This document shows positions 25,586 to 35,753 of a stretch of 64,000 nucleotides of DNA, piece after piece. A program made the position numbers and the translations under genes. The notes beneath the pieces are model-generated. The model had not been told where the DNA came from, did no database searches, and saw only the letters and a list, made by a program, of their open reading frames with translations. The stretch is taken from contig PFUD01000023.1 of NCBI GenBank assembly GCA_002789915.1, positions 1 to 64,000 on the forward strand. The letters run 5' to 3'. The first letter of the stretch is position 1; the number at the start of each line of letters is the position of its first letter. This DNA is from Comamonadaceae bacterium CG_4_9_14_3_um_filter_60_33. GTDB taxonomy: Bacteria; Pseudomonadota; Gammaproteobacteria; Burkholderiales; Burkholderiaceae_C.

Positions 25586-27481
25586 TCAGGAATTGATCAA
25601 ATCCTTGATCTGCTGCAAGGCAGCGGGATCGTCCATGGTGGTCAGGTCGCCAGGGTCACGACCTTCACACACTGCCGTGATGGCGCGGCGCAGACACTTG
25701 CCGCTGCGGGTCTTGGGCAGCACGGTGACAAAGCGCACGCGGGCTGGCCGTGCCACGGCACCCAGGTCTTTATCGACGATTTTCATGATTTCGCCCTCCA
25801 TCTTGAGCGCGCTGGCCTCGTCGGCGATCAGGCTGGCGTCCTTGACCACAGCGAACGCCATGGCGACCTGGCCCTTGAGCTGGTCGGCCACACCCACCAC
25901 TGCAACCTCGGCCACATTTGGATGGGCTGAGATGCTTTCTTCGATTTCGCGGGTGCCCAGGCGGTGGCCGGCTACGTTGATCACGTCATCGGTGCGGCCC
26001 AAAATGAAGTAGTAGCCCTCTTCATCGCGAATGCCCCAGTCGAAGGTGCTGTAAATCATGCGCCCGGGAATCGTTGTCCAGTAGGTGCTGACAAAGCGCG
26101 CATCGTCGCCCCACACCGTTTGCAGGCAACCGGGCGGCAGCGGGCCTTCGATGGCGACCACGCCCTTCTGGTTGGCGCCCTTGAGCTCTTCACCAGTGGT
26201 TTCATCGAGCAACTTGACATCGTAGCCATACACCGCCTTACCGGGCGAGCCGAACTTGGTCGGCGAATCGTCCACACCCTTGCAAATGCTCAGGATCGGC
26301 CAGCCCGTTTCGGTCTGCCAGTAGTTGTCGACAATCGGTCGGCCCAGGCCCTCGCTGATCCACTGCGCGGTGGGCTGGTCGAGCGGCTCACCCGCCAGGA
26401 ACAAGGCTTTGAGCGTTGACAGGTCATATTTTTTAAGCAAGGCCGGGTCCTGCTTTTTCAGCACGCGAATGGCGGTGGGGGCGCTGAACATCACCGTGAC
26501 CTTGTACTTTTCAATCAGGCTCCACCAGATGCCGCCATCAGGACGCGTCGGCAGACCTTCGTACATGATGGTGGCCATGCCGGCAATCAGCGGCCCGTAA
26601 ATGATATAGCTGTGGCCCACAACCCAGCCAATGTCGCTGGTCGAAAAATAGGTTTCGCCCGCTTCGCCGCAGTAAATGTGTTTCATGCTGGCGGCCAGCG
26701 CCACGGCATAACCACCGGTGTCGCGTTGCACGCCCTTGGGCTTGCCGGTCGTGCCGCTGGTGTAAAGCGTGTAACTGGGGTGAGTGGCATCGACCCACTC
26801 GCACTCCACCACGGTGTTCATGTTTTGTTCGCGCAGGTCGGCCCACAGCTTGTCACGCCCCGCAACCATGGCCATCGGCACCAGGCCGCGATCAACCAAC
26901 AGCACCGATTCGGGTTTGTAGCTCGACAGGCTGATGGCCTCGTCGAGCAGCGGTTTGTAAGCCACCGGCTTGCCGCCACGGGAACCCGCATCGGCACTGA
27001 TGATGACCTTGGGCGCGGCGTCTTCAATGCGCGTGGCCAGCGAGCCGGAGGCAAAACCGCCAAACACCACCGAGTGGATGGCGCCAATGCGTGTGCAGGC
27101 CAGCATGGCGAACGCTGCTTCAGCGATCATGGGCATGTAGATCAGAACCCGGTCGCCCTTGGTCACGCCCAAACCCTTAAGGATGGCGGCCATCCGCTGC
27201 ACTTCAGCGTGCAGTTCCCGGAACGAATAGACCCTTTCCTGATTGGTCTCGGTCGAGACAAAAATCAGCGCAGCCTGGTCGGCACGGTCTTTCAGGTGAC
27301 GGTCCACCGCGTTGTGGCACAAGTTGGTCACGCCACCGGCAAACCACCTGGCAAACGGCGGGTTGCTGTAATCGCAGATATGGGTGGGTTGGACTTTCCA
27401 GTCAACCAATTGGGCTTGTTCACCCCAGAAAGCATCGCGGTCTGTGATTGAGCGTTGGTGGAATTCGGCGTAATTGGTCAT
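25586..27481 (-). CDS. prpE: propionate--CoA ligase / acyl-CoA synthetase
   Basis: YTSGTTGKPKGVQRDTGGYAVAL, RTRSGK-like LPKTRSGKCLRR; start MTNYAEFHQRS. Confidence 0.85.
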   Translation of the reverse strand: MTNYAEFHQRSITDRDAFWGEQAQLVDWKVQPTHICDYSNPPFARWFAGGVTNLCHNAVDRHLKDRADQAALIFVSTETNQERVYSFRELHAEVQRMAAILKGLGVTKGDRVLIYMPMIAEAAFAMLACTRIGAIHSVVFGGFASGSLATRIEDAAPKVIISADAGSRGGKPVAYKPLLDEAISLSSYKPESVLLVDRGLVPMAMVAGRDKLWADLREQNMNTVVECEWVDATHPSYTLYTSGTTGKPKGVQRDTGGYAVALAASMKHIYCGEAGETYFSTSDIGWVVGHSYIIYGPLIAGMATIMYEGLPTRPDGGIWWSLIEKYKVTVMFSAPTAIRVLKKQDPALLKKYDLSTLKALFLAGEPLDQPTAQWISEGLGRPIVDNYWQTETGWPILSICKGVDDSPTKFGSPGKAVYGYDVKLLDETTGEELKGANQKGVVAIEGPLPPGCLQTVWGDDARFVSTYWTTIPGRMIYSTFDWGIRDEEGYYFILGRTDDVINVAGHRLGTREIEESISAHPNVAEVAVVGVADQLKGQVAMAFAVVKDASLIADEASALKMEGEIMKIVDKDLGAVARPARVRFVTVLPKTRSGKCLRRAITAVCEGRDPGDLTTMDDPAALQQIKDLINS

Positions 27482-27630
27482 GGGCTGTCTCCGTTGGTTA
27501 TGTAAAACTGAATTCATAATTATGGGCGCTGAGCTTGCACGACCCTGACTGCTGTTGTTCCTGGGCAATGGCCGTGAATAGCGCCTCAGATATCCAGCGA
27601 GGCAATACATTGTTGATCAGCCCGAAAACC

Positions 27631-28956
27631 CTATTTTTTCCCGAGAAATGCCAACACGCCCTGCCCTGCGCTAAAACCGCTGGCCAGGCAGGCAGTTAAC
27701 AAATAGCCACCCGTGGGCGCTTCCCAGTCGAGCATTTCCCCGGCACAAAAGACACCAGGCAAAGACTCAAGCATAAGTTGCGTCGTCATGGCCTCAAACA
27801 GCACGCCGCCGGCGCTGCTGATGGCTTCGTCGATCGGGCGCACGGCCGACAGGGTGATGGGCAAAGCCTTGATCGCGTGAGCCAACGCGACCGGGTCGGC
27901 CAATTGCGCCTTGCTCAACACCTCATGCAGGATAGCCGCTTTGATACCGTCGATGTGCAGGCGGCTCTTGAGGTGGCTCGACAGCGAACGCGAGCCGCGC
28001 GGATGCAGCACCTCGGCCAACACCCGCTGATAAGACAAATCAGGCCGCAAATCCAGCTGAAATGTGGCGCTGCCAAGTGCCAGAATGTCATCGCGCAACC
28101 ATCGCGATGCTGCGTAAATCAAACTGCCCTCGACCCCGGTGGCCGTGGCCACAAATTCCCCTTTGCGGGCAAACGTGTGACCCTGTGCGCTGGTGTAGGT
28201 GACCGCCACCGATTTGAACGGTTGTCCGGCAAAACGACTGGAAAAATAATCGCTCCAGCCGCGCTGCACATCAAAGCCGCAGTTGGACGGCAGCAAGGGC
28301 GCTACCGCCACGCCACGGGCCTGCAACCACGGCACCCAGGCACCGTTGGAGCCAAGCCGCGCCCAGCTGCCGCCGCCCAGGGCCAGCACCACGGCGTCGG
28401 CCTGCACCGACATCGGGCCCTGCGGGGTATCGAAGTCGAGCCAGGTGTTGCGTGTCCCATCAGCAGGCTCTTGCGCTTGCGCGCTGGGTTGATGCCAGCC
28501 AACCCAGCGGTGCCGCATCATGAATTCGACGGGGCAGCCTTTTTTGGGATGTCGCAAGCGCCCCAGCCAAGCCCGCAGCAGCGGCGCTGCCTTCATATCC
28601 ACGGGAAACACTCGCCCAGAACTGCCCACAAACGTGTCTATACCCAGCGAGGTCGCCCAGGCGCGCACACTGGCAGCATCAAAGGCACCGAACAATACCT
28701 CGATCTGCTGGCGGCGCTGGCCGTAGCGCGAAGCGAACACATCGGCAGGCTCGGAATGCGTTAAATTCAGGCCGCCCTTGCCCGCCAGCAAGAATTTTCG
28801 ACCAATGCTGGGCATGGCGTCGAACACTTGCACCGCAACACCGGCGCCTGATAAAACCTCGGCGGCCATCAAACCTGCCGGGCCGGCACCAAGGACCACC
28901 ACGTTCTTCGTCTTGTTATCTGAGTTTTTTGAGTGCACTGTTTTGGTTTCTGTCAC
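27631..28956 (-). CDS. HI0933/TIGR03862-like flavoprotein (NAD(P)/FAD-dependent oxidoreductase)
   Basis: GAGPAGLMAAEVLSGAG, GGKGGLNLTHSEP-like AGKGGLNLTHSE, C-terminal GEMLDWEAPTGGYLL. Confidence 0.87.
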   Translation of the reverse strand: MTETKTVHSKNSDNKTKNVVVLGAGPAGLMAAEVLSGAGVAVQVFDAMPSIGRKFLLAGKGGLNLTHSEPADVFASRYGQRRQQIEVLFGAFDAASVRAWATSLGIDTFVGSSGRVFPVDMKAAPLLRAWLGRLRHPKKGCPVEFMMRHRWVGWHQPSAQAQEPADGTRNTWLDFDTPQGPMSVQADAVVLALGGGSWARLGSNGAWVPWLQARGVAVAPLLPSNCGFDVQRGWSDYFSSRFAGQPFKSVAVTYTSAQGHTFARKGEFVATATGVEGSLIYAASRWLRDDILALGSATFQLDLRPDLSYQRVLAEVLHPRGSRSLSSHLKSRLHIDGIKAAILHEVLSKAQLADPVALAHAIKALPITLSAVRPIDEAISSAGGVLFEAMTTQLMLESLPGVFCAGEMLDWEAPTGGYLLTACLASGFSAGQGVLAFLGKK

Positions 28957-29004
28957 AATTTCTACACTGTATTCTTTTTAAACCCACTTTTTTAGGAAAT
29001 AACC

Positions 29005-29337
29005 ATGGCCAGTGAACTGATCAAACATGTGTCCGATGCGTCGTTCGAAGGCGATGTGCTGAAAGCCGATGTACCGGTGTTGGTAGATTACTGGGCCGAA
29101 TGGTGCGGTCCATGCAAAATGATTGCCCCGATTCTGGACGAAGTGTCGGCCGCCTATGAAGGCAAATTGCAGATCGCCAAAATGAATGTCGATGAAAACC
29201 GCGACATCCCAGCCAAGTTTGGTATTCGTGGCATTCCCACGCTGATGATTTTCAAAAGCGGGCAATTGGCTGCCACCAAAGTAGGCGCCATGAGCAAGGC
29301 ACAACTCACCGCTTTCATCGACCAGCAATTGGCCTGA
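29005..29337 (+). CDS. trxA: thioredoxin
   Basis: [13 protein letters not shown] active site. Confidence 0.97.
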   Translation: MASELIKHVSDASFEGDVLKADVPVLVDYWAEWCGPCKMIAPILDEVSAAYEGKLQIAKMNVDENRDIPAKFGIRGIPTLMIFKSGQLAATKVGAMSKAQLTAFIDQQLA

Positions 29338-29373
29338 GCCGATTTTTGCAGGTGCCGCGCATCTGCCCCGAGT

Positions 29374-29398
29374 CCGGCCGTCCGCGCCGGGTTTTTTT
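29374..29398 (+). terminator. Rho-independent terminator after trxA
   Basis: CCGGC-CGTCCGC-GCCGG followed by GTTTTTTT. Confidence 0.8.
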
Positions 29399-29546
29399 CC
29401 TGTCATAATTCACGCCACTCGCTTTCCCCTACCAAGGGACAAGCTCGAGACACGGGCGCAAAACCGATGCGACTTGAATCCTCACAAGTCCCAAGCGTCA
29501 AAACATTTCCTTGCTGGCAAATTCCAAACACTCACCGAGCTAACCC

Positions 29547-30809
29547 ATGCATTTAAACGAACTCAAGGCACTGCACGTGTCAGAAGTCCTCAAACAAGCC
29601 GAAGATCTCGAGATCGAAAACACGGGCCGCATGCGCAAGCAGGAGCTGATGTTTGCCATCATCAAGAAGCGCGCACGCGCCGGCGAGCAGATTTTTGCCG
29701 ATGGTGTGCTTGAAATTTTGCCCGACGGCTTCGGCTTTTTGCGCAGCCCCGACACCAGCTACACCGCCAGTACTGACGACATTTACATCAGCCCGAGCCA
29801 GGTGCGCCGCTTCAACCTCCACACCGGTGACATGATCGAAGGGGAAGTGCGTACCCCAAAGGACGGCGAGCGCTACTTTGCCTTGAACAAGTTGGAAAAA
29901 GTCAACGGTGGTGGCCCGGAGGACAACAAGCACAAGGTGATGTTCGAGAACCTGACGCCACTTTTCCCCAACGTGCAGATGCGCCTGGAGCGCGACATCA
30001 AGGGTGAAGAAAATATTACCGGGCGCGTCATCGACATCATTGCACCCATTGGCAAAGGCCAACGCGCGCTGCTGGTTGCGCCGCCCAAGAGCGGCAAGAC
30101 GGTGATGATGCAGCACATCGCCCACGCCATTTCGGCCAACTACCCTGACAGCCACATGATGGTGCTGCTGGTTGACGAGCGGCCCGAAGAAGTGACCGAA
30201 ATGCAGCGCACCGTCAAGGGCGAGGTGATTGCCTCCACCTTTGATGAACCAGCAGCGCGCCACGTGCACGTGGCCGAGATGGTGATCGAACGCGCCAAGC
30301 GTCTCGTCGAACTGAAAAAAGACGTGGTGATTTTGCTGGACTCGATCACCCGCCTGGCGCGCGCCTACAACAACGTGGTGCCGTCCTCCGGCAAAGTGTT
30401 GACCGGTGGTGTTGACTCTAATGCACTACAGCGCCCTAAACGCTTTTTGGGCGCCGCGCGCAACGTGGAAGAAGGCGGTTCGCTGACCATCATCGCCACT
30501 GCTTTGGTGGACACCGGCAGCCGTATGGACGAAGTGATTTTTGAAGAATTCAAGGGCACGGGTAACTCGGAAATTCACCTGGACAGGCGCTTGTACGAAA
30601 AGCGTGTTTTCCCGTCCATTCAACTCAACCGCAGCGGCACGCGCCGAGAAGAACTGCTGTTGCAGCCCGAAATCCTGCAAAAAACGCGCATCCTGCGCCA
30701 ATTTTTGTACAACATGGATGAGGTCGAGTCAATGGAAATGGTGCTCAAGCAAATGCGCGCCACCAAAAACAACAGCGAATTTTTCGACATGATGCGCCGC
30801 GGCGGCTAA
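29547..30809 (+). CDS. rho: transcription termination factor Rho
   Basis: [30 protein letters not shown]-like [16 protein letters not shown]. Confidence 0.97.
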   Translation: MHLNELKALHVSEVLKQAEDLEIENTGRMRKQELMFAIIKKRARAGEQIFADGVLEILPDGFGFLRSPDTSYTASTDDIYISPSQVRRFNLHTGDMIEGEVRTPKDGERYFALNKLEKVNGGGPEDNKHKVMFENLTPLFPNVQMRLERDIKGEENITGRVIDIIAPIGKGQRALLVAPPKSGKTVMMQHIAHAISANYPDSHMMVLLVDERPEEVTEMQRTVKGEVIASTFDEPAARHVHVAEMVIERAKRLVELKKDVVILLDSITRLARAYNNVVPSSGKVLTGGVDSNALQRPKRFLGAARNVEEGGSLTIIATALVDTGSRMDEVIFEEFKGTGNSEIHLDRRLYEKRVFPSIQLNRSGTRREELLLQPEILQKTRILRQFLYNMDEVESMEMVLKQMRATKNNSEFFDMMRRGG

Positions 30810-30849
30810 GCCGGCCACGTGCTTCGACTGAACTATAATCTGCGCTTTT

Positions 30850-30906
30850 CGCGACAAGTACGAGCAGCTTTGAATTGCACAATGGGTTTGCGCAAGGGCT
30901 GTCGCG
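30850..30906 (+). ncRNA. candidate structured 5' leader of rpmE
   Basis: CGCGACA (30850-30856) pairs with TGTCGCG (30900-30906), downstream of a TATAAT hexamer (30834-30839) and upstream of rpmE. Confidence 0.35.
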
Positions 30907-30930
30907 GCTAACGCATCTGATGGAGAAGAC

Positions 30931-31188
30931 ATGAAAGAAGGCATTCACCCCAATTACCGCGAGATTTGTTTCCTGGACTCGTCCAATGGTTTCAAATTCG
31001 TGACCCGTTCTTGCGCCAACGCCAAGGACAAGATCACGATGGAGGATGGTCGCGAACTGCCACTCTTCAAGCTCGATACCTCCAGCGAGTCGCACCCCTT
31101 CTACACCGGTACGCAAAAATCGGTGGACAACATGGGCGGCCGCGTGGAGCGCTTCCGCAACCGCTTCGGTAAGACTGCAGCCAAGTAA
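30931..31188 (+). CDS. rpmE2: 50S ribosomal protein L31 (type B, lacking CxxC)
   Basis: MKEGIHPNYREICFLDSSNGFKFVTRSC...ESHPFYTG; no paired zinc-binding CxxC. Confidence 0.92.
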   Translation: MKEGIHPNYREICFLDSSNGFKFVTRSCANAKDKITMEDGRELPLFKLDTSSESHPFYTGTQKSVDNMGGRVERFRNRFGKTAAK

Positions 31189-31209
31189 GCCACTAAGAGC
31201 GCTTTGCTT

Positions 31210-31245
31210 AAGGCAGCCGGGTCACGCCGTGCTGCCTTTTTCTTT
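31210..31245 (+). terminator. Rho-independent terminator after rpmE2
   Basis: AAGGCAGC...GCTGCCTT stem followed by TTTTCTTT. Confidence 0.8.
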
Positions 31246-31280
31246 GTACTGACCCAAGCGCTCACCAAGCCACACGCACC

Positions 31281-33026
31281 GTGAACCAGCCCACCCCCGC
31301 CATCGTTGCGCAAGCTGCCGTCAAGCGCTTGCCGCGCCTGGCGCTGCTGCTGTTTTGCCTGGCTTACCTGTTGCCCGGTTTTCTGGGGCGTGTTCCCTGG
31401 AAATACAACGACATCGCCACCTTCGGCTACATGGCAGAGCTGGCCCGCGGCACCTCTGACTGGTGGCAGCCCACGCTGGGGGGCTTGAGGCCCGACGTCG
31501 ATGCCTTGCTGCCCTACTGGCTGGGCGCCTGGGCCATGCAGTTGGCGCCCGGCTGGCTGCCCTCTGATCTGGTCGCGCGCTTGCCCTTCATGGCGTTGCT
31601 GGCGCTGACCTTGATGGCAACCTGGTACGGCACCTACTACCTGGCACGCAGCCCGAAAGCCCAGCCGGTGGCCTTTGCCTTTGGCGGTGAAGCACAGCCA
31701 ACGGACTACGCACGCGCCATCGCCGACGGTGCTTTGCTGGCTTTCATTGCCTGCCTGGGGCTGGCACAACTGGCCCATGAAACCACGCCGGCATTAGCGC
31801 AACTTTGCTTCACCGCCCTGCTGTTTTACGCCACCGCGGCCCTGCCCTATCGCCAATGGACGCCGGGCATCAGCGCCACTGTGGCACTGGTGGGGCTCAC
31901 GCTGTCAGGCGCGGCGTTCATGGCCTTGGCGCTCGGACTCGGCAGCGCGTCGTTGTACCTGCTGGCAACTCCGTCAGACAGGTCGGGCGCCACCAGCAAT
32001 CAAATCAGGGCGCTGGGACTGGTGGCATTGTGCTTGGCTTGTGCAGGCCTGGCCACGGTGCTGAACTTATGGCATTGGCGCATAGAACTGCCCCAAGCCA
32101 GGCTGTCGCAGTGGCAAAGCCTGGGCCAGCTTTTTCTGTGGTTTACCTGGCCTGCCTGGCCGCTGGCCCTCTGGACGCTGTGGCGCTGGCGCCGACAACT
32201 CGTCAGCGCGCGCTTTACCGGACTGCACCTTTGGTTGCCTGTTTGCTTCGTTGCCATTGCCAGCGCGGCGACATTAACCACCAGCGCAGCCGATCGCTCG
32301 CTGCTGCTGGCGCTGCCCGCGCTGGCTGCACTGGCCGCCTTTGCCCTGCCCACGCTGAGCCGCAGCGTGGGTGCACTGATCGACTGGTTTACCCTGATCT
32401 TCTTCACTGGCTGGGCGCTGGTCATCTGGGTGGTCTGGATTGCCATGCAGACCGGCGTGCCGGCACAACCGGCCGCCAATGTGGCGCGGTTGGCACCGGG
32501 CTTTGTACCGAGCTTTTCATTCACGCCGTTTGCCATCGCGGTCTGCGCCACGCTGGTATGGATCTGGCTGGTCAAATGGCGAGTTGGCAGACATCCGAAA
32601 GCAATCTGGAAAAGCATGGTGCTGCCTGCAGGCGGCGTCGCGCTAAACTGGCTGCTGCTGATGACCTTGAGTTTGCCCTTACTCGACTTTGCCAGAAGCT
32701 ACGCGCCCATGGTCAAGCTGGTCACTTCGGCGATGCCACCGTCACCCGGCTGCGTGGCCATGCTGGGCCTGCGCAAAAGCCAGATCGCGGCGTTTCAATT
32801 TCATGGAGCGCTGGAACTGCAAGCGCTTGACGCCACAAGTGAATGCCAATGGTTGATCGCCGACATTGGCGCAGCCAGCCGGCACGCTGACATCAAGCAG
32901 GGATCGAGCTGGCAATTGCGGCGTTCGCTGGGGCATCCGGCAGAACGGAAAGACTCCCTGCACTTGTATCAGCGCCAACCGGTGCAGCAGCCGGCACCAC
33001 CCTTGAAGCCGGAAAAATCAGGCTAA
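31281..33026 (+). CDS. polytopic membrane protein, ArnT/PMT-like glycosyltransferase family
   Basis: Multiple TM helices; N-terminal YLLPGFLGRVPWKYNDIATFGYMAEL...WWQPTLGG resembles GT39/ArnT-like proteins; GTG start. Confidence 0.6.
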   Translation: MNQPTPAIVAQAAVKRLPRLALLLFCLAYLLPGFLGRVPWKYNDIATFGYMAELARGTSDWWQPTLGGLRPDVDALLPYWLGAWAMQLAPGWLPSDLVARLPFMALLALTLMATWYGTYYLARSPKAQPVAFAFGGEAQPTDYARAIADGALLAFIACLGLAQLAHETTPALAQLCFTALLFYATAALPYRQWTPGISATVALVGLTLSGAAFMALALGLGSASLYLLATPSDRSGATSNQIRALGLVALCLACAGLATVLNLWHWRIELPQARLSQWQSLGQLFLWFTWPAWPLALWTLWRWRRQLVSARFTGLHLWLPVCFVAIASAATLTTSAADRSLLLALPALAALAAFALPTLSRSVGALIDWFTLIFFTGWALVIWVVWIAMQTGVPAQPAANVARLAPGFVPSFSFTPFAIAVCATLVWIWLVKWRVGRHPKAIWKSMVLPAGGVALNWLLLMTLSLPLLDFARSYAPMVKLVTSAMPPSPGCVAMLGLRKSQIAAFQFHGALELQALDATSECQWLIADIGAASRHADIKQGSSWQLRRSLGHPAERKDSLHLYQRQPVQQPAPPLKPEKSG

Positions 33027-34317
33027 ACAAAGAGCCCTTGCCAACGGTGCTGTCAATTGACAGGACGGCCCCATGGCGTTGCGCCACATGCTTGACGATG
33101 GCCAGGCCCAGGCCAGTGCCGCCGGTTTCGCGCGAGCGGCTGCGATCCACGCGGTAAAAACGCTCGGTCAGGCGCCCCAGGTGTTCCGCAGCAATGCCCG
33201 GCCCGGTATCGGCCACCGAGAAGACCAGGCAGCCGTCAGCCCGAAGCCGCACGCTCACGCTGATACGTCCTCCCACTGGCGTGTAGCGCACCGCGTTGCT
33301 GACCAAGTTGCCCATGGCGCTGAGGAGTTCATTGGCCGAGCCGGCCAAATTGCCATCAAAAGTACAGTCAAACACAAACTGGTGATCGGCCTCACCCACT
33401 GCCCCTATCACCTGCGACAAAGCTTGGGCATCCGCCTCAAGATGGCGCATCAGGGTCGGCAAAGCAACGCGAGCGTCCAGCCCCGGCGGGGCGCTGCCTT
33501 CAAGCCTTGAGAGCGTGAGCAAATCGCTGACCAGGGTTTGCATCCGGTCGGCCTGCTGCGCCATCAGCGCCAGATACTGCTGCCGCTCCCCCTCTTTCAG
33601 ATGGAGCGTTTGCAGGGTCTCCACAAAACCCGCCAAAACCGTCAGGGGTGTGCGAATTTCGTGGGATACATTGGCTACAAAATCGCGCCGCATGGCCTCG
33701 GCCTGCTCCACCGCCGTGATGTCACGCGACAGCAGCAACTTACGCCCATCGCCATAGCGATGCAGTTGCACCGACAGCGTGACCGGCCGTGAGGACGTAC
33801 TGTTGCGCCCCGGCATGGTTAGGCTGGTCTCAAAATTACGCGCCGCAAGATAGCCGACAAAACCCGGATCGCGCACCAGGTTGCCAATGGTCTGCATCAC
33901 GTCGCGCTGTGAATCGAGACCGAAATGCGCGGCGGCGGTCTGGTTGCACCACTCGATGTGGGCCTCGCCATCAAGCAGCATGACACCGTTGGGCGAGGCC
34001 TGCATGGCAGACAGGAAATCCTTCAGCCGCGCCTGGCTCTCTTGGGTTTGGCGCTCGCGCTCGCGCAGCATGCGCCGCACACGCTCGGTGAATTCTTCCC
34101 AAACACCAGATTTTGGGCCGCCACCAGCGGCACTGTCCAGGCGCAACCAGTTTAAAAACTGGTCAGCACGAGCGCTGTCTTGCACCATCCAGAGAGAAGC
34201 CGCAAGCACCAGGCCGATCATGACGGCATGGCTCTCGGGCCAATACACCTCAAACCACAGACCCAGCAACGCCCCTGCCGTCAGATAGCCTGAAAAAAGA
34301 ATGAACCGACCAAGCAT
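32893..34317 (-). CDS. phoR: phosphate regulon sensor histidine kinase PhoR
   Basis: PAS domain, H-box VSHEIRTPLTVLAGFVETL, HATPase motifs; directly after phoB. Confidence 0.93.
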   Translation of the reverse strand: MLGRFILFSGYLTAGALLGLWFEVYWPESHAVMIGLVLAASLWMVQDSARADQFLNWLRLDSAAGGGPKSGVWEEFTERVRRMLRERERQTQESQARLKDFLSAMQASPNGVMLLDGEAHIEWCNQTAAAHFGLDSQRDVMQTIGNLVRDPGFVGYLAARNFETSLTMPGRNSTSSRPVTLSVQLHRYGDGRKLLLSRDITAVEQAEAMRRDFVANVSHEIRTPLTVLAGFVETLQTLHLKEGERQQYLALMAQQADRMQTLVSDLLTLSRLEGSAPPGLDARVALPTLMRHLEADAQALSQVIGAVGEADHQFVFDCTFDGNLAGSANELLSAMGNLVSNAVRYTPVGGRISVSVRLRADGCLVFSVADTGPGIAAEHLGRLTERFYRVDRSRSRETGGTGLGLAIVKHVAQRHGAVLSIDSTVGKGSLFSLIFPASRVVPAAAPVGADTSAGSLSVLPDAPANAAIASSIPA

Positions 34318-34330
34318 CCAGGCGCCTGAT

Positions 34331-35038
34331 TCAAGCCGGTTTTGGCAGCACAGCCTGCGCTGTTAACCGATAGCCAGCGCCGCGCACGGTTTCCACCATC
34401 TGACCGGCCTCACCCAGCGCCTCGCGCAGGCGCTTGACGTGTACGTCGACCGTTCGCTCTTCGATGAAAACGTGGTCGCCCCAGACCTTATCGAGCAACT
34501 GAGAACGGCTGTGAACGCGTTCGGCGTGGCTCATCAGGTAATGCAAGAGCTTGAATTCTGTGGGCCCGAGCTTAACCGGCTGCCCATGGTAGGTAACGCG
34601 GTAGGTAGCCGCATCAAGACTCAACTCACCAAGCTTCACCACGCCCGTATCACGCTCGGGCGCGCGGCGGCGCAGCACGGCACGCATGCGCGCCAGCAGC
34701 TCCTTGGTGGAAAACGGTTTGGCAATGTAATCGTCGGCACCGGCATCAAGCCCCGCCACCCGGTCCACCTCGTCGCCGCGCGCAGTCAGCATGATGATGG
34801 GAACCGCTTTGGTGCGGGGGTGCGCACGCCAGCGTTTGGCCAATGCCAACCCGCTTTCGCCGGGCAGCATCCAGTCCAGCAAAATCACATCGGGCAGCGA
34901 GTTATCAAGTTCCGCCTGTGCCGTGGTGCTGTCCATGGCCCAGATCGGCCGAAAGCCGTTGTGGCGCAGATTGACCGAAATCAGCTCAGCAATGGCGGGT
35001 TCATCTTCAACGACCAACACACCAGGCAAGCGCCTCAT
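34331..35038 (-). CDS. phoB: phosphate regulon response regulator PhoB
   Basis: Receiver domain (VILLDWMLPGESG) plus OmpR-type winged helix; pho gene context. Confidence 0.94.
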   Translation of the reverse strand: MRRLPGVLVVEDEPAIAELISVNLRHNGFRPIWAMDSTTAQAELDNSLPDVILLDWMLPGESGLALAKRWRAHPRTKAVPIIMLTARGDEVDRVAGLDAGADDYIAKPFSTKELLARMRAVLRRRAPERDTGVVKLGELSLDAATYRVTYHGQPVKLGPTEFKLLHYLMSHAERVHSRSQLLDKVWGDHVFIEERTVDVHVKRLREALGEAGQMVETVRGAGYRLTAQAVLPKPA

Positions 35039-35736
35039 TTCACCACCGACTCGATTTCAGCCATCGGTGTGTGGCGAATGTCAGCCCCTTTAACGATGTA
35101 GATGATCAGCTCTGCAATGTTCTTGGCATGGTCGCCGATGCGCTCGATGGCCTTGGCCAGGAACAGCAAGTCCAGGCTTGGCGAAATCATGCGCGGGTCT
35201 TCCATCATGTAGGTGACCAGTTTGCGCACAAAGCCATCGAACTCCTTGTCGATCAGGTCGTCTTCCTTGAGAATGGCCAGCGCTGCTTCGGTATCGAGCC
35301 GGGCAAAGGCGTCCAGCGCTTTGCGCAGCAGGGCGGAGGCCATGTCAGACGCCACACGCAACTCCAGCGACGGCAGCGAGCGCGGCGAGCCGCTCTGGAT
35401 AATAGAGCGCACCATGCGGGCGATTTTTGCGGCTTCATCGCCCACCCGCTCAAGGTTGGCGGTGGTCTTGGAGATGGCAATCAGCAGGCGCAAATCGCGC
35501 GCTGTCGGCTGGCGCCTGGCAATGATGCTGGAAAGATCGCGGTCAATCTCGATCTCCATGGCGTTAACCCGAGTCTCGGTCTCTGTGACCTGGTCGGCCA
35601 CCTCGACGCTGAACTGCGACAGCGCAAAAATTGCCTGTCGAATCTGCGACTCGACCAGACCACCCAGCTCCATGACTCGGGTGGAAACAGCGCCGAGTTC
35701 GCTGTCGAATTGACTTGATAGATGTTTTTCACTCAT
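35035..35736 (-). CDS. phoU: phosphate transport system regulator PhoU
   Basis: PhoU repeats (GDHAKNIAELIIYIVKGADIRH). Confidence 0.95.
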   Translation of the reverse strand: MSEKHLSSQFDSELGAVSTRVMELGGLVESQIRQAIFALSQFSVEVADQVTETETRVNAMEIEIDRDLSSIIARRQPTARDLRLLIAISKTTANLERVGDEAAKIARMVRSIIQSGSPRSLPSLELRVASDMASALLRKALDAFARLDTEAALAILKEDDLIDKEFDGFVRKLVTYMMEDPRMISPSLDLLFLAKAIERIGDHAKNIAELIIYIVKGADIRHTPMAEIESVVK

Positions 35737-35753
35737 GGCAATATCCTTGTTGT

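Noticed and set aside
28950-28975. CTGTCAC-AATT-TCTACAC before trxA
   Set aside because: Only one good half-site and no phosphate gene context
29400-29418. CTGTCAT half-site upstream of rho
   Set aside because: No second repeat at 11-bp spacing
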